8,642 nt of DNA, from contig JAAXVQ010000020.1 in the NCBI GenBank assembly GCA_013335425.1, positions 4,050 through 12,691 of the forward strand, in the 5' to 3' direction. This document shows positions 1-8,642 of this stretch, one piece after another. The notes under the pieces were generated by a model. That model saw nothing but the letters and a program-made list of their open reading frames with translations, did no database searches and had not been told where the DNA came from. Position 1 is the stretch's first letter. Each line of letters opens with the position of its first letter. The translations under genes were made by a program, and so were the position numbers. The DNA is from Candidatus Firestoneibacteriota bacterium (GTDB lineage: Bacteria > Oederibacteriota > JAAXVQ01).

Positions 1-78
1 AAATTGTGTGACATCATGTAAAAAATGTAATAAATAGATAGAAAAGGTAATTAAATGAATGGTTTTATAGAAAGTAAA
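1..78. other. AT-rich stretch past the tRNA 3' end, no gene seen
   Basis: This stretch lies just past the CCA end of the tRNA-Lys gene. It is about 20 percent G+C by my count (16 of 78), far lower than the neighbouring coding sequence. I see no open reading frame with a ribosome binding site. The only small structures are a short palindrome (acat-c-atgt, near 11-19) and a repeated atgtaa. The minus strand just after the tRNA is T-rich but lacks a hairpin, so I do not call a terminator. It is most likely spacer, cut off by the window edge. Confidence 0.6.
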
Positions 79-154
79 TGGTGAGCCGGGAGAGGATCGA
101 ACTCTCGACAATCGCCTTAAAAGGGCGGTGCTCTACCAACTGAGCTACCGGCTC
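79..154 (-). tRNA. tRNA-Lys (anticodon UUU), CCA encoded
   Basis: The minus strand folds as a complete cloverleaf of 73 nt plus an encoded CCA (79-81). The acceptor stem GAGCCGG/CCGGCTC has seven perfect pairs. The D arm is GCTC/GAGC with an AGTTGGTA loop, the anticodon loop is CTTTTAA, and the T arm is GAGAG/CTCTC with a TTCGATC loop. The anticodon TTT lies at 119-121, which gives lysine (AAA, and AAG by wobble). The discriminator base is A. The anticodon stem CCGCC/GGCGA has one flaw, a C27-A43 mismatch at its outermost pair, which should still be tolerated. The gene begins 14 nt after the purA stop on the same strand, so it may be processed from the purA transcript or have its own promoter. 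Confidence 0.96.
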
Positions 155-167
155 ATTGTTGAAAAAA

Positions 168-1461
<1,294 letters not shown>

Positions 1462-3048
1462 CTAAAGTTTGACGAGTTTAATGTCTTTGATTTTGGCTGT
1501 TTGCGTCAATTTGGCCAGCAATTCAGCGGGCACGCCCGCGTCCAGGTTGAGGATGCTCACCGCATCCCCGCCGAGTTGATTGCGACCCATGTGCAGGGCC
1601 GCAATATTGACATGGGCGTCGCCCAGCATGGTGCCCATGCGCCCCACGATGCCGGGTTCATCGGTGTGCGTAAAAACCAACAAATTGCCTTCGGGTATGA
1701 AATCCGTATGAAATCCGAAGACCGAGACCACGCGGGGTTCGCGCTTTTTTCCAATGAGCGTCCCCACGATTTGACGCACGGATTTGTCCGTCTCCACTTC
1801 CACGGCAAACGTGCTGGTAAAATCCTGCGTTTCTTTGGTGGAAGTTTCCACCACCTCAATGCCCCGTTCCTTTGCCAGAACCAAGGCGTTCACGAAATTG
1901 ATGGTGTCCGAAAGCATCGAGGAAAGCAGGCCTTTGACCGCGGCCACTGAAAGTAAATTGGTGGGAAAAGCGCAAACATCACCCGCATATTTTAAGGTGA
2001 TCTTTTTGACCTGACCGTCGAGCACTTGGGCCTGGAAACTGGAGAGGCGCTCAGCCAAAGTCAGGTAAGGCGTCATTTCCTTGAACAGCTCGGTCGGAAT
2101 CGAAGGGATATTGACCGCATTGCGGATCATCCGCCCTTTGAGCACGTCCAAAATCTGTTCAGCCATCACAATGGCGACATTGACCTGGGCTTCCTCAGTG
2201 GAAGCACCCAAATGCGGTGTGACAATCACATTGGGCAAGGTCAGCAATTCCATGTCTTTGGGAGGTTCCTCTTCAAAAACGTCCAAAGCGGCACCGGCCA
2301 CTTTACCGCTTTTTAGGGCCTCACGCAGATCGGCCTGACGGATAATGCCGCCCCGAGCGCAATTGATGATGCGTACGCCCGGTTTCATTTTTTCAAATTG
2401 AGCTTTGCCGATTAACCCGTCGGTATCCTTATTTTTAGGTGTATGGACAGTAATGAAATCCGCACTGACGATGATTTCTTCCACGGTGGCCAGTTCGAAC
2501 CCCTGCTTTTCGGCCTTTTCCTGCGTGACGAAGGGATCATAAGCCATGATCCGCATGCCGAAAGCCACGGCGCGTTTGGCGACTTCGGTGCCGATGCGAC
2601 CCAGCCCGATAACGCCGAGCGTTTTGCCGTAAAGCTCGGTGCCCATGAATTTTTTTCTTTCCCATTTCCCCGCGCGCAAAGAAGCGTCGGCTTGGGGAAT
2701 ATTGCGCGCCAGCGCCAGGATCATGGAGAAGGTATGTTCAGCCGTGGAAATGGTGTTCCCGTCGGGCGTGTTCATCACAATAACGCCGCGGCGCGTGGCC
2801 TCGGGTGTGTCCACGTTGTCCAGGCCGACGCCGGCGCGCCCCACGACTTTCAGGCGTTTGCCCGCAGCAAGGACTTCCTTGGTCACTTTGGAGTCGCTGC
2901 GTACGATGAGCGCATCGTACTCGGGAATGATTTTCAATAGTTCATCGGGAGAGACTTTCTCCCGAGCGTCCAGTTCAACCTCCGGGTCGGCTTTAAGAAT
3001 CCGCTGCCCTTCCTCGGAGAGATTGTCGCTGATCAAGACTTTAAACAT
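1462..3048 (-). CDS. serA: D-3-phosphoglycerate dehydrogenase, long form with ACT domain
   Basis: SerA oxidises 3-phosphoglycerate to 3-phosphohydroxypyruvate with NAD, the first step of phosphorylated serine synthesis. At 528 residues it is the long type. The substrate and NAD-binding dehydrogenase core covers roughly residues 1-315, an intervening (ASB-like) regulatory domain 317-445, and a C-terminal ACT domain 455-528. Within the core, GLGRIG at 148-153 is the Rossmann glycine motif, ARGG at 231-234 carries the active-site arginine R232, E261 lies in FEEEPP, and PHLGAST at 278-284 gives the catalytic histidine H279. The ACT domain shows DEPG (463-466) and NI (481-482), typical of serine-binding ACT folds, so feedback inhibition by serine is plausible but unproven. 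The ATG at 3048 follows a G-rich Shine-Dalgarno (a run of seven G at 3059-3053, with GAGGT just upstream). It sits between the aminotransferase and purA. Confidence 0.97.
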   Translation of the reverse strand: MFKVLISDNLSEEGQRILKADPEVELDAREKVSPDELLKIIPEYDALIVRSDSKVTKEVLAAGKRLKVVGRAGVGLDNVDTPEATRRGVIVMNTPDGNTISTAEHTFSMILALARNIPQADASLRAGKWERKKFMGTELYGKTLGVIGLGRIGTEVAKRAVAFGMRIMAYDPFVTQEKAEKQGFELATVEEIIVSADFITVHTPKNKDTDGLIGKAQFEKMKPGVRIINCARGGIIRQADLREALKSGKVAGAALDVFEEEPPKDMELLTLPNVIVTPHLGASTEEAQVNVAIVMAEQILDVLKGRMIRNAVNIPSIPTELFKEMTPYLTLAERLSSFQAQVLDGQVKKITLKYAGDVCAFPTNLLSVAAVKGLLSSMLSDTINFVNALVLAKERGIEVVETSTKETQDFTSTFAVEVETDKSVRQIVGTLIGKKREPRVVSVFGFHTDFIPEGNLLVFTHTDEPGIVGRMGTMLGDAHVNIAALHMGRNQLGGDAVSILNLDAGVPAELLAKLTQTAKIKDIKLVKL

Positions 3049-3163
3049 AATACCCCCCCTACCTCACGAGAAAAACGTTGAAACGAAAATGTTCCGATGC
3101 TGATCAAAGTTTCGCCTTGGAACTTAATTTTTCAAAAAAAAATCGGGATGCCGCCTAGTGCGC
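3049..3163 (-). other. aminotransferase-serA spacer / serA leader
   Basis: These 115 nt are the only sizeable gap inside the metabolic block. Reading on the minus strand, there is a T9 run (3142-3134) about 20 nt after the aminotransferase stop, preceded only by a 3-bp CGG/CCG hairpin. That is too weak to call a terminator. An AT-rich part follows, then the G7 run that forms the serA ribosome binding site. I found no good sigma-70 promoter pair, no tRNA-like or riboswitch-like fold and no leader peptide with serine codons. The stretch could hold a weak attenuator or promoter for serA-purA. Confidence 0.4.
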
Positions 3164-4315
3164 TCAAATTCCGAACAGGACTTTTTCCGCCGCGGCCACA
3201 CCCGAGCCGACCGTCATCGCATATTTTTGCTCCAACAAGGCGCGTTCCACGGCGGCCACGGTGGCCACCACGTCCCAATCATCCGCATAACCCAGGTGCC
3301 CGATGCGGAAGATCTTGCCTTTCACTTTCCCCTGTCCGGTCGCCAAGGTGATCCCGTAGACATCGCGGATGGTTTTGAACAGTTTGCTGACATCCACGCC
3401 TTCGGGCACCCAGACGGCGGTAACCGCATTGGAGGCTTGCTTAGGGGCGAAGAGTTTCAACCCCAAAGCCTGCATGGCCGCTTGCGTGGCTTTGGCCAAG
3501 CGCGCATGGCGTTCCCACACCGCTTCCAAGCCTTCGGCTTCGATCAGGCGCAACGACTCCGCCAGCTGGATGATCAGTGAAATGCTGGGCGTATAGGGCG
3601 TGTCGGCCAAAGCTTCGGCTTTCATGGCTTTCTGCGCCTTCTCCCAACTGAAATAATACTTGGGGCATTTGGCGTTTTTGGCCGTTTCCCAGGCTTTGGC
3701 GGAAATGGAGATCAAGGCCAAACCGGGCGGAATCATCAGCCCCTTTTGCGCGCCGGCAATGACCACGTCCGCTTTCCACGCATCGGTTTTCAACGGAATG
3801 GCACCCAGTCCGGAAATGGCGTCCACCACCAGTACGGCCGGAGTCTTGGCGACAATTTCACCAATGGCGCGGATATCGGATTCGATCCCGGTCGAAGTTT
3901 CGGACAAGGTGGTAAAAACGACTTTGATGCTCGGATCGGCGGCCAGGCGTTTTTGGATCTCGGCCGGATCGACGGGTTGACCCCATTCGACTTCGTAATG
4001 TTCACTTTGCACGCCGTAGGCTTTGGCGATTTCCGTCCAGCGGTTGCCGAAATTGCCGCAGGAAGCCACCAGCACATGATCCCCGGGAGAACACAAGTTG
4101 ACCACAGCCGCTTCCATGCCCCCCGTGCCCGCCGCCGGATAGATCAGCAGATCACCTTCGGTTTGAAATACGCGTTTAAGGGAGGCCACCACTTCGGTTA
4201 AAATCTTCCGAAATTGCGGCGTGCGGTGGTGCATAATGGGTTTGGCGGCTTCAGCCAAAACCGAAGGCGGAACGTCCGTAGGTCCGGGCGTCATCAGGCG
4301 TTTTTTGTATAACAT
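3164..4315 (-). CDS. class V PLP aminotransferase (serine-pyruvate / alanine-glyoxylate type), probable phosphoserine aminotransferase
   Basis: This is a fold-type I, pyridoxal-phosphate aminotransferase of class V, 383 residues, a normal length for the family. TPGPT at 9-13 is the typical N-terminal motif of the alanine-glyoxylate/serine-pyruvate subgroup. AAGTGG at 61-66 is the phosphate-binding turn. D165 in VVDAISG should contact the PLP ring nitrogen, and K191 in GAQKG is the expected Schiff-base lysine. TPYTPS at 239-244 and the arginine of FRIGHLG (R337), likely binding the substrate carboxylate, complete the site. The subgroup uses various amino donors and keto acids, so sequence alone does not fix the substrate. 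Its place directly upstream of serA on the same strand argues for the next serine step, making phosphoserine from phosphohydroxypyruvate and glutamate. The ATG at 4315 has an AAGGAG ribosome binding site (4329-4324) at 8 nt. The family call is near certain; the phosphoserine role is inferred from context. Confidence 0.93.
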   Translation of the reverse strand: MLYKKRLMTPGPTDVPPSVLAEAAKPIMHHRTPQFRKILTEVVASLKRVFQTEGDLLIYPAAGTGGMEAAVVNLCSPGDHVLVASCGNFGNRWTEIAKAYGVQSEHYEVEWGQPVDPAEIQKRLAADPSIKVVFTTLSETSTGIESDIRAIGEIVAKTPAVLVVDAISGLGAIPLKTDAWKADVVIAGAQKGLMIPPGLALISISAKAWETAKNAKCPKYYFSWEKAQKAMKAEALADTPYTPSISLIIQLAESLRLIEAEGLEAVWERHARLAKATQAAMQALGLKLFAPKQASNAVTAVWVPEGVDVSKLFKTIRDVYGITLATGQGKVKGKIFRIGHLGYADDWDVVATVAAVERALLEQKYAMTVGSGVAAAEKVLFGI

Positions 4316-4334
4316 GGCACGTGCTCCTTGTCGC

Positions 4335-4958
4335 TTATTGAAGTTGCGGGGAGGCCATGGCAGCGCGCAGGGCGCGTGCCAAATCAGCCAACCCTAAGCC
4401 GGTTTTGGCTGAAACCGCAATCATCGGCGTTTCCCGATCAGCGGCTTCCAAGATGTCTCCCCGGAACTTTTTTTTCTGTTTTTCCAATTCAATCCGCGAG
4501 AGTTTATCACATTTGTTCAGGGCCAACAAGTGGAAATAGCCGAAATGTTTTCCCCAAGCGAGCATTTTTTTATCGATGGCCTGCAGGGGTAAACGGGCGT
4601 CCACGACATGCAGCACGCAGGCAATTGAGGGGCGTTTGTCCAGATAGGCATCCACCAATTGCCCCAGTGCGCGGCGTTGCGCCAGGGACATATGCGCATA
4701 ACCGAACCCGGGCAAATCCACCAGCAGGACATTTTCCCAGAATTGATAGAAATTGATGGAACGCGTGCAGCCGGGTTGGCTCGAAATGCGGGCCGATACT
4801 TTGCGGGCATCGCGGGCGGTCAACCCCGCGAGTCGGTTCAACAAGGAAGACTTGCCGACGTTCGACCGTCCTACCAGGACTATTTCCCGTTCGCGCGGTT
4901 GGGGAAACTGGTCGGGTGCATAGGCCGTATAGAGCAGCTTAAATTCCGGGGTTCCCAT
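4335..4958 (-). CDS. engB: ribosome-biogenesis GTPase EngB/YsxC
   Basis: EngB (YsxC/YihA) is a small TRAFAC-class GTPase that assists assembly of the large ribosomal subunit and is essential in many bacteria. The 207-residue form proposed here shows all GTP-binding motifs. G1 is GRSNVGKS (30-37), G2 includes T65 within QPGCTRS, G3 is DLPG (81-84) followed by FGYA, G4 is NKCD (148-151) and G5 is SAKTG (183-187). The frame stays open upstream to a further ATG at 5063, but that would add 35 Pro/Arg-rich residues unlike the family and overlap lon by about 100 nt, so I chose the ATG at 4958. This start is one base after the lon TGA (4962-4960). No Shine-Dalgarno is visible, which suggests reinitiation by ribosomes finishing lon. 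The aminotransferase follows after 18 nt. Function is secure; the start is well supported but not proven. Confidence 0.95.
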   Translation of the reverse strand: MGTPEFKLLYTAYAPDQFPQPREREIVLVGRSNVGKSSLLNRLAGLTARDARKVSARISSQPGCTRSINFYQFWENVLLVDLPGFGYAHMSLAQRRALGQLVDAYLDKRPSIACVLHVVDARLPLQAIDKKMLAWGKHFGYFHLLALNKCDKLSRIELEKQKKKFRGDILEAADRETPMIAVSAKTGLGLADLARALRAAMASPQLQ

Positions 4959-4959
4959 G

Positions 4960-7368
4960 TCAGGAGAACAACGGCGGGGACGGCAAATGTTGTCCGGTCT
5001 GCGTTTTGGCCGGTTTGAATCCCTTTTTGGGTTTGCGGGCGGCGGGCTTTTCCGCCAAGGCAATCTTGAGCACTTCCGCCATGTCTTCCACAGCGTGAAT
5101 CACCAAAACACGTTTGACTTCCGGCGGCAGGTCGTGGAGGTCCTTGGCATTGGCTTGCGGCAGAATCACGGTGCGGATGCCGCCGCGGACGGCGGCCAAC
5201 AATTTTTCCTTGAGTCCCCCGATGGCCAGCACCCGACCGCGCAGGGTGATTTCCCCGGTCATGGCCACCGCCTTTTGCACGGGGGTGTTGGTTAAAGCGG
5301 AGATAATGGCCGTGGCCATGGCAATACCGGCCGAAGGACCGTCCTTGGGGATCGCGCCTTCGGGAACATGGATATGGATGTCAGTCTGGGTATAGAAATC
5401 CAGCGGGATCTGAAACTCGCGCGCATGCGCTCGTACGTAGCTCATGGCGGCCTGGGCGGATTCTTTCATGACGTCCCCCAATTTTCCCGTCAGCGTCAAC
5501 TGTCCTTTGCCGGACATGAGGGTAACCTCGATGGTTAAGAGTTCACCGCCCACCTCGGTCCAGGCCAAACCCGTCGAAACGCCAACCAAATTGGTGCGTT
5601 CGCGTTTATGCGGTACGATTTTTTGCGCGCCCAGGAACTTGGTCAGGTCCTGTTCCGTCAGCAAGCGGGAGCTGCGGATTTTCCGTTCCACCTTGAGCCG
5701 GGCGATTTTACGCAACACGGCCGTAATTTCACGATTTAAATTGCGTACGCCGGCTTCGGATGTATAGCCTGCGATGAGCTTCTCAATGATTTTTTTGGGA
5801 ATCACCAAGTCCTCGCGCGTCAGACCGTGTTCTTTGAGTTGGAGGGGCACCAAATAACGGTCGGCGATTTGAACTTTTTCTTCCAAAGTATAACCGGGTA
5901 TTTCAATGACCTCCATGCGGTCCTTGAGAGTTGAATGCAAGTGGTGAATCACATTGGCCGTGGCAATAAACATGACTTCCGAAAGGTCGAATTGGGTATC
6001 GAGATAGTGGTCGGAGAACGTCGTGTTCTGTTCCGGATCCAGCACTTCCAGCAGCGCAGCTGCCGGATCGCCTCGGAAATCCGAGCCGATTTTATCGATT
6101 TCATCCAATAAAATGACCGGATTTTTAGTCTTAGCAGTCTTTAAAGCCTGAATAATTCTTCCGGGCAGGGCGCCAATATAAGTACGTCGGTGCCCACGGA
6201 TCTCGGCTTCGTCACGTACGCCTCCCAAGGAAATGCGCACAAAGTTCCGTGCCAAAGCTTTGGCCACCGAACGGGCCAGGGAGGTCTTCCCCACGCCGGG
6301 AGGACCCACCAGGCATAAAATTGGGCCTTTCATTTTTGGCGCCAGTTTGCGTACGGAAAGATATTCCAGGATACGGTCCTTGACCTTACGTAACCCGTAG
6401 TGGTCCCGGTCGAGAACCCGGCCGACTTCACGTACATCCAGCTTTTCCCGCGTGCGCAAGTTCCAGGGCAGGGCCAAGAGCCAGTCCAAGTAGGTGCGGA
6501 TCACGGCCGCTTCCGGAGAAAGCGGCTGCATGCGCTCCAGACGCGAGAGTTCTTTCAGGGCTTTTTCATGCGCTTCGGTCGGCATTTTGGCGGCTTTGAT
6601 TTTTTGCGCCAACTCGTCGGTCTCGCTCTCGTCGTCCTTTTGTCCCAGTTCCCGACGAATGGCTTTGATCTGCTCATGGAGGTAGTACTCTTTTTGGGTG
6701 CTCTCCATTTGCTTGCGTACCCGTCCCTGGATGCGTCGTTCAATCTCCAGAATTTCAATTTCCGTGGAGAGCAGGGCCGAAAGCAGTTCCAGACGAGCCG
6801 CCGGCTCCAAAGCTTCGAGTAATTTTTGTTTTTCCTCAACTTTTGAAGGCAGATGGGAGGCGATGATATCCGCCAACCGTCCCGGATCTTCGATGGCCGC
6901 CACGGCCGTGAGGGTATCGGCCGTGATCTTCTTGTTGAGGCGCGAATACTGTTCAAACAAATCATTCAAGCTGCGCATGACGGCGATCAAGGTCGGACCC
7001 GCCTGGGTTTTCGGGGCAAGGGTTTCATACTCCACAGTGAAGAATTTTTCGGTGGTGAGATAGTGCGCGATGCGCACACGTTCCAAACCTTCAACCAGCA
7101 CTTTGATGGTGCTGTCCGGGGCTTTGAGAACCTGCAGGATTTGGGCCCGCACGCCGATGTTGTAAAGGTCGCCGGGCATGGGATCGTCCACCTGAGCCTG
7201 CTGCTGGGTGACCAGTAAAATCACTCGGTCTTTACGCATGGCTTCTTCCAGCGCCAGCACGGATTTCCCCCGCCCAACCATCAGCGGAACCAGCATGTGC
7301 GGAAAAACCACCATATCGCGCAGAGGCATCAAAGGCAGCGTATTGGAAGGGATATTTTTATGGGTCAT
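4960..7368 (-). CDS. lon: ATP-dependent protease Lon (LonA type)
   Basis: Lon is a cytoplasmic hexameric AAA+ serine protease that degrades misfolded and selected regulatory proteins. In the 802-residue form, the N-terminal substrate-binding domain spans about 10-200, a helical/coiled segment 200-290, the AAA+ module 300-575 and the protease domain 590-772. Walker A is GPPGVGKT (355-362), Walker B is ILLDEID (419-425), sensor 1 is N472 in ATAN and sensor 2 is R542 in GVRNLNR. The catalytic dyad is S679 in PKDGPSAG and K722 in GGLKEKLL, spaced 43 residues apart as in E. coli Lon. The lack of membrane segments and presence of the large N-domain fit LonA, not LonB. After the protease domain there is a basic, Pro/Lys-rich tail of about 29 residues that is probably disordered. 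Two in-frame ATGs lie at 7374 and 7368; ribosome-binding-site spacing favours the second. It sits between clpX and engB, a classic arrangement. Confidence 0.98.
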   Translation of the reverse strand: MTHKNIPSNTLPLMPLRDMVVFPHMLVPLMVGRGKSVLALEEAMRKDRVILLVTQQQAQVDDPMPGDLYNIGVRAQILQVLKAPDSTIKVLVEGLERVRIAHYLTTEKFFTVEYETLAPKTQAGPTLIAVMRSLNDLFEQYSRLNKKITADTLTAVAAIEDPGRLADIIASHLPSKVEEKQKLLEALEPAARLELLSALLSTEIEILEIERRIQGRVRKQMESTQKEYYLHEQIKAIRRELGQKDDESETDELAQKIKAAKMPTEAHEKALKELSRLERMQPLSPEAAVIRTYLDWLLALPWNLRTREKLDVREVGRVLDRDHYGLRKVKDRILEYLSVRKLAPKMKGPILCLVGPPGVGKTSLARSVAKALARNFVRISLGGVRDEAEIRGHRRTYIGALPGRIIQALKTAKTKNPVILLDEIDKIGSDFRGDPAAALLEVLDPEQNTTFSDHYLDTQFDLSEVMFIATANVIHHLHSTLKDRMEVIEIPGYTLEEKVQIADRYLVPLQLKEHGLTREDLVIPKKIIEKLIAGYTSEAGVRNLNREITAVLRKIARLKVERKIRSSRLLTEQDLTKFLGAQKIVPHKRERTNLVGVSTGLAWTEVGGELLTIEVTLMSGKGQLTLTGKLGDVMKESAQAAMSYVRAHAREFQIPLDFYTQTDIHIHVPEGAIPKDGPSAGIAMATAIISALTNTPVQKAVAMTGEITLRGRVLAIGGLKEKLLAAVRGGIRTVILPQANAKDLHDLPPEVKRVLVIHAVEDMAEVLKIALAEKPAARKPKKGFKPAKTQTGQHLPSPPLFS

Positions 7369-7374
7369 GGCCAT

Positions 7375-7379
7375 CTCCC
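7375..7379 (-). promoter_or_regulatory. lon ribosome binding site, decides the start
   Basis: The minus strand reads GGGAG here. It abuts the first ATG (7374) with no spacer, too close to work, but is 6 nt from the second in-frame ATG (7368), which is near ideal. This favours a protein beginning MTHKN over one beginning MAMTHKN. Confidence 0.7.
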
Positions 7380-7440
7380 GAATTGAAACGTTATTATTTT
7401 TCGAGCACTATCGTTAGGGCCACAAGAGAAAAGCGTTTAA

Positions 7441-7485
7441 TAACCGGCTTAAAAATCCCGGTCAGAGCGGTTACTTTTTTAAGCC
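7441..7485 (-). repeat. overlapping inverted repeats at the clpX-lon junction
   Basis: A perfect 10-bp inverted repeat, GGCTTAAAAA (7446-7455) with TTTTTAAGCC (7476-7485), encloses a 20-nt loop and spans the clpX stop codon (TAA, 7481-7479). A second pair, taaccg (7441-7446) with cggtta (7468-7473), overlaps the first, so both stems cannot form fully at once. A G-T wobble and one more pair extend the second stem in RNA. Neither stem is followed by a U run on the minus strand, so this is not a standard intrinsic terminator. It could slow 3' decay of clpX mRNA, modulate read-through into lon, or be a protein-binding site. Role unknown. The remaining spacer up to lon shows only weak AT-rich promoter-like sequence. 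Confidence 0.55.
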
Positions 7486-8642
7486 AATTTGGCTAAAAGT
7501 TCTTCGGCACCGGTTTGCAGAATCAACCTCGGACTGACCTTATGTTTGATCACATCCGGCGTAATAATACATTCTTTAACGTCATTGCGTCCCGGCAATT
7601 CATACATCGGGTCCAACATGACTTCCTCCAACACGGCCCTCAGACCGCGTGCGCCGGTGGCACGCCGCAGGCTCTCTTGGGCAACCGCGTGGAGCGCTTC
7701 GCGGGTAACTGTTAATTGGACCCCTTCCAGGGCAAAAAATTTCTGGTATTGCTTGAGCAGGGCGTTCTTAGGCTCGGTCAAAATACGCACCAAAGCCGCT
7801 TCGTCCAATTCATGCAGGGCCGCGGTCACGGGCAAGCGTCCGATAAATTCCGGGATCATGCCGAACTTGATGAAATCTTCCGGTTGGGCTTCTGAGAAAA
7901 GCTCGCTGACGGTTTTGGCTTTGCGTAAATGCGATTCGGCGCCGAAACCGAGAGTTTTTCGCCCGGTGCGGTGCTGCACGATTTTTTCCAGGCCGATAAA
8001 GGCGCCCCCGCAAATAAATAGAATGTTGCTGGTATCTACTTTAATGTACTCCTGCTGCGGATGTTTGCGCCCGCCTTTGGGCGGCACGTTGGCCACCGTG
8101 CCTTCAATAATTTTAAGCAAGGCCTGCTGCACGCCCTCGCCGGAAACATCCCGCGTGATGGACGCGTTTTCACTTTTTCGGCCGATCTTATCGATTTCGT
8201 CCACGTAAATTATGCCCCGCTGCGCGGCGGCCACATCATAGTTGGCATTTTGCAAAAGCTTGAGGATGATATTTTCGACGTCGTCACCCACATAACCGGC
8301 CTCGGTTAAGGTGGTGGCATCCGCCAAGGCAAACGGGACGTTCAGGAAACGGGCGAGGGTCTGCGCCAACAAGGTTTTTCCCGTGCCCGTGGGACCCAGC
8401 AGAAGAATGTTGCTCTTGGATAGTTCTACGTCATCAGCCACCGGGGATTCCGACGCACCCAAACGCTTGTAATGATTATGCACGGCCACTGCGAGGACGC
8501 GCTTGGCCCGCTCCTGCCCGATCACATATTGATTTAAAAAGCGGTGGATCTCGGCGGGTTTGGGCGGTTTACCCGGCAAGGGGGTTGACGCGGACGGCGG
8601 CAATTCCCGCAAGAGGGCTTCATTGAGCACCAGCACGCATTC
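7479..8642 (-). CDS. clpX: ATP-dependent Clp protease ATP-binding subunit ClpX (5' end cut by window)
   Basis: ClpX is the AAA+ unfoldase that recognises tagged substrates and threads them into ClpP. The visible 387 residues are open to the window edge and begin E-C-V-L-V-L. The cysteine aligns with the fourth zinc ligand of the N-terminal zinc-binding domain (the family reads C-x-x-C-V-x-L), so the other three ligands lie outside the window. The GTG at 8636 is therefore an internal valine, not a start. Counting from the first visible residue, Walker A is GPTGTGKT (83-90), the pore loop is GYVG (116-119), Walker B is IIYVDEID (144-151), the RKH substrate loop is at 192-194, the ClpP-docking loop is LGF (231-233, usually IGF), the arginine finger is R269 in GRLPV and sensor 2 is GARGLR (330-335). 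The docking loop shows it works with a ClpP, probably encoded just upstream. Stop TAA is at 7481-7479; lon follows about 110 nt later. Confidence 0.97.
   Translation of the reverse strand, partial: ECVLVLNEALLRELPPSASTPLPGKPPKPAEIHRFLNQYVIGQERAKRVLAVAVHNHYKRLGASESPVADDVELSKSNILLLGPTGTGKTLLAQTLARFLNVPFALADATTLTEAGYVGDDVENIILKLLQNANYDVAAAQRGIIYVDEIDKIGRKSENASITRDVSGEGVQQALLKIIEGTVANVPPKGGRKHPQQEYIKVDTSNILFICGGAFIGLEKIVQHRTGRKTLGFGAESHLRKAKTVSELFSEAQPEDFIKFGMIPEFIGRLPVTAALHELDEAALVRILTEPKNALLKQYQKFFALEGVQLTVTREALHAVAQESLRRATGARGLRAVLEEVMLDPMYELPGRNDVKECIITPDVIKHKVSPRLILQTGAEELLAKLA

Noticed and set aside
3078..3085. Shared octamer TTGAAACG in the serA and lon leaders (also at 7383-7390)
   Set aside because: A single 8-base match between two roughly 100-base spacers, at different distances from the starts, is easily chance. 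Nothing else around it is conserved.
3134..3154. Intrinsic terminator after the aminotransferase gene
   Set aside because: There is a T9 run on the minus strand, but the only hairpin next to it has a 3-bp stem, too weak for a confident call.
7400..7420. CIRCE/HrcA-like heat-shock operator upstream of lon
   Set aside because: The minus strand has a TAGTGCTCG string that loosely resembles a half-site, but there is no matching inverted half at the required 9-nt spacing.
7489..8208. Long plus-strand open frame (239 residues) opposite clpX
   Set aside because: The opposite strand encodes an unmistakable ClpX in full register. The plus-strand translation resembles no family I know and is Ser/Arg-rich, as expected for antisense of a GC-biased gene.
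8634..8636. GTG as the start codon of clpX
   Set aside because: The frame continues to the window edge and the codons before it read Glu-Cys, matching the end of the ClpX zinc finger. The gene is cut by the window, not short.

Overview
This is an ordinary bacterial chromosomal window in which every gene I can support lies on the minus strand, so it reads from high to low coordinates. In transcription order it holds clpX (its 5' end cut off by the window edge), lon, engB/ysxC, a class V aminotransferase, serA, purA and a tRNA-Lys(UUU) gene. All six proteins were identified from family motifs visible in their translations. No stretch longer than about 115 bases lacks a gene.

First block, 8642 to 4335: protein quality control and ribosome assembly. 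ClpX is the unfoldase that feeds ClpP, Lon is a self-contained ATP-dependent protease, and EngB is a GTPase for large-subunit assembly. The order clpX-lon-engB is a known conserved cluster, usually preceded by tig and clpP. Those two would lie beyond position 8642 if the usual order holds, but they are not visible here. Second block, 4315 to 169: metabolism. SerA oxidises 3-phosphoglycerate and the adjacent aminotransferase probably transaminates the product, giving two consecutive steps of serine synthesis. PurA makes adenylosuccinate on the way to AMP. The tRNA-Lys gene follows purA by 14 bases.

Spacing is tight: 1 nt between lon and engB, 18 between engB and the aminotransferase, and 9 between serA and purA. 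The two larger gaps are clpX-lon (about 110 nt, carrying an overlapping set of inverted repeats) and aminotransferase-serA (115 nt). Those gaps are the likely places for internal promoters or other control, although I see no convincing consensus promoter in either.

The lineage cannot be fixed from this window. The genes are moderately GC-rich with Shine-Dalgarno sites and an encoded tRNA CCA end, so this is a bacterium. The long SerA (with ACT domain) beside a class V aminotransferase suggests a group outside the Enterobacteria, but that is weak evidence. I found no mobile element, CRISPR array, phage gene, defence system or unknown protein family. The points worth checking concern start codons, the aminotransferase's role, the clpX-lon spacer and the tRNA flank.
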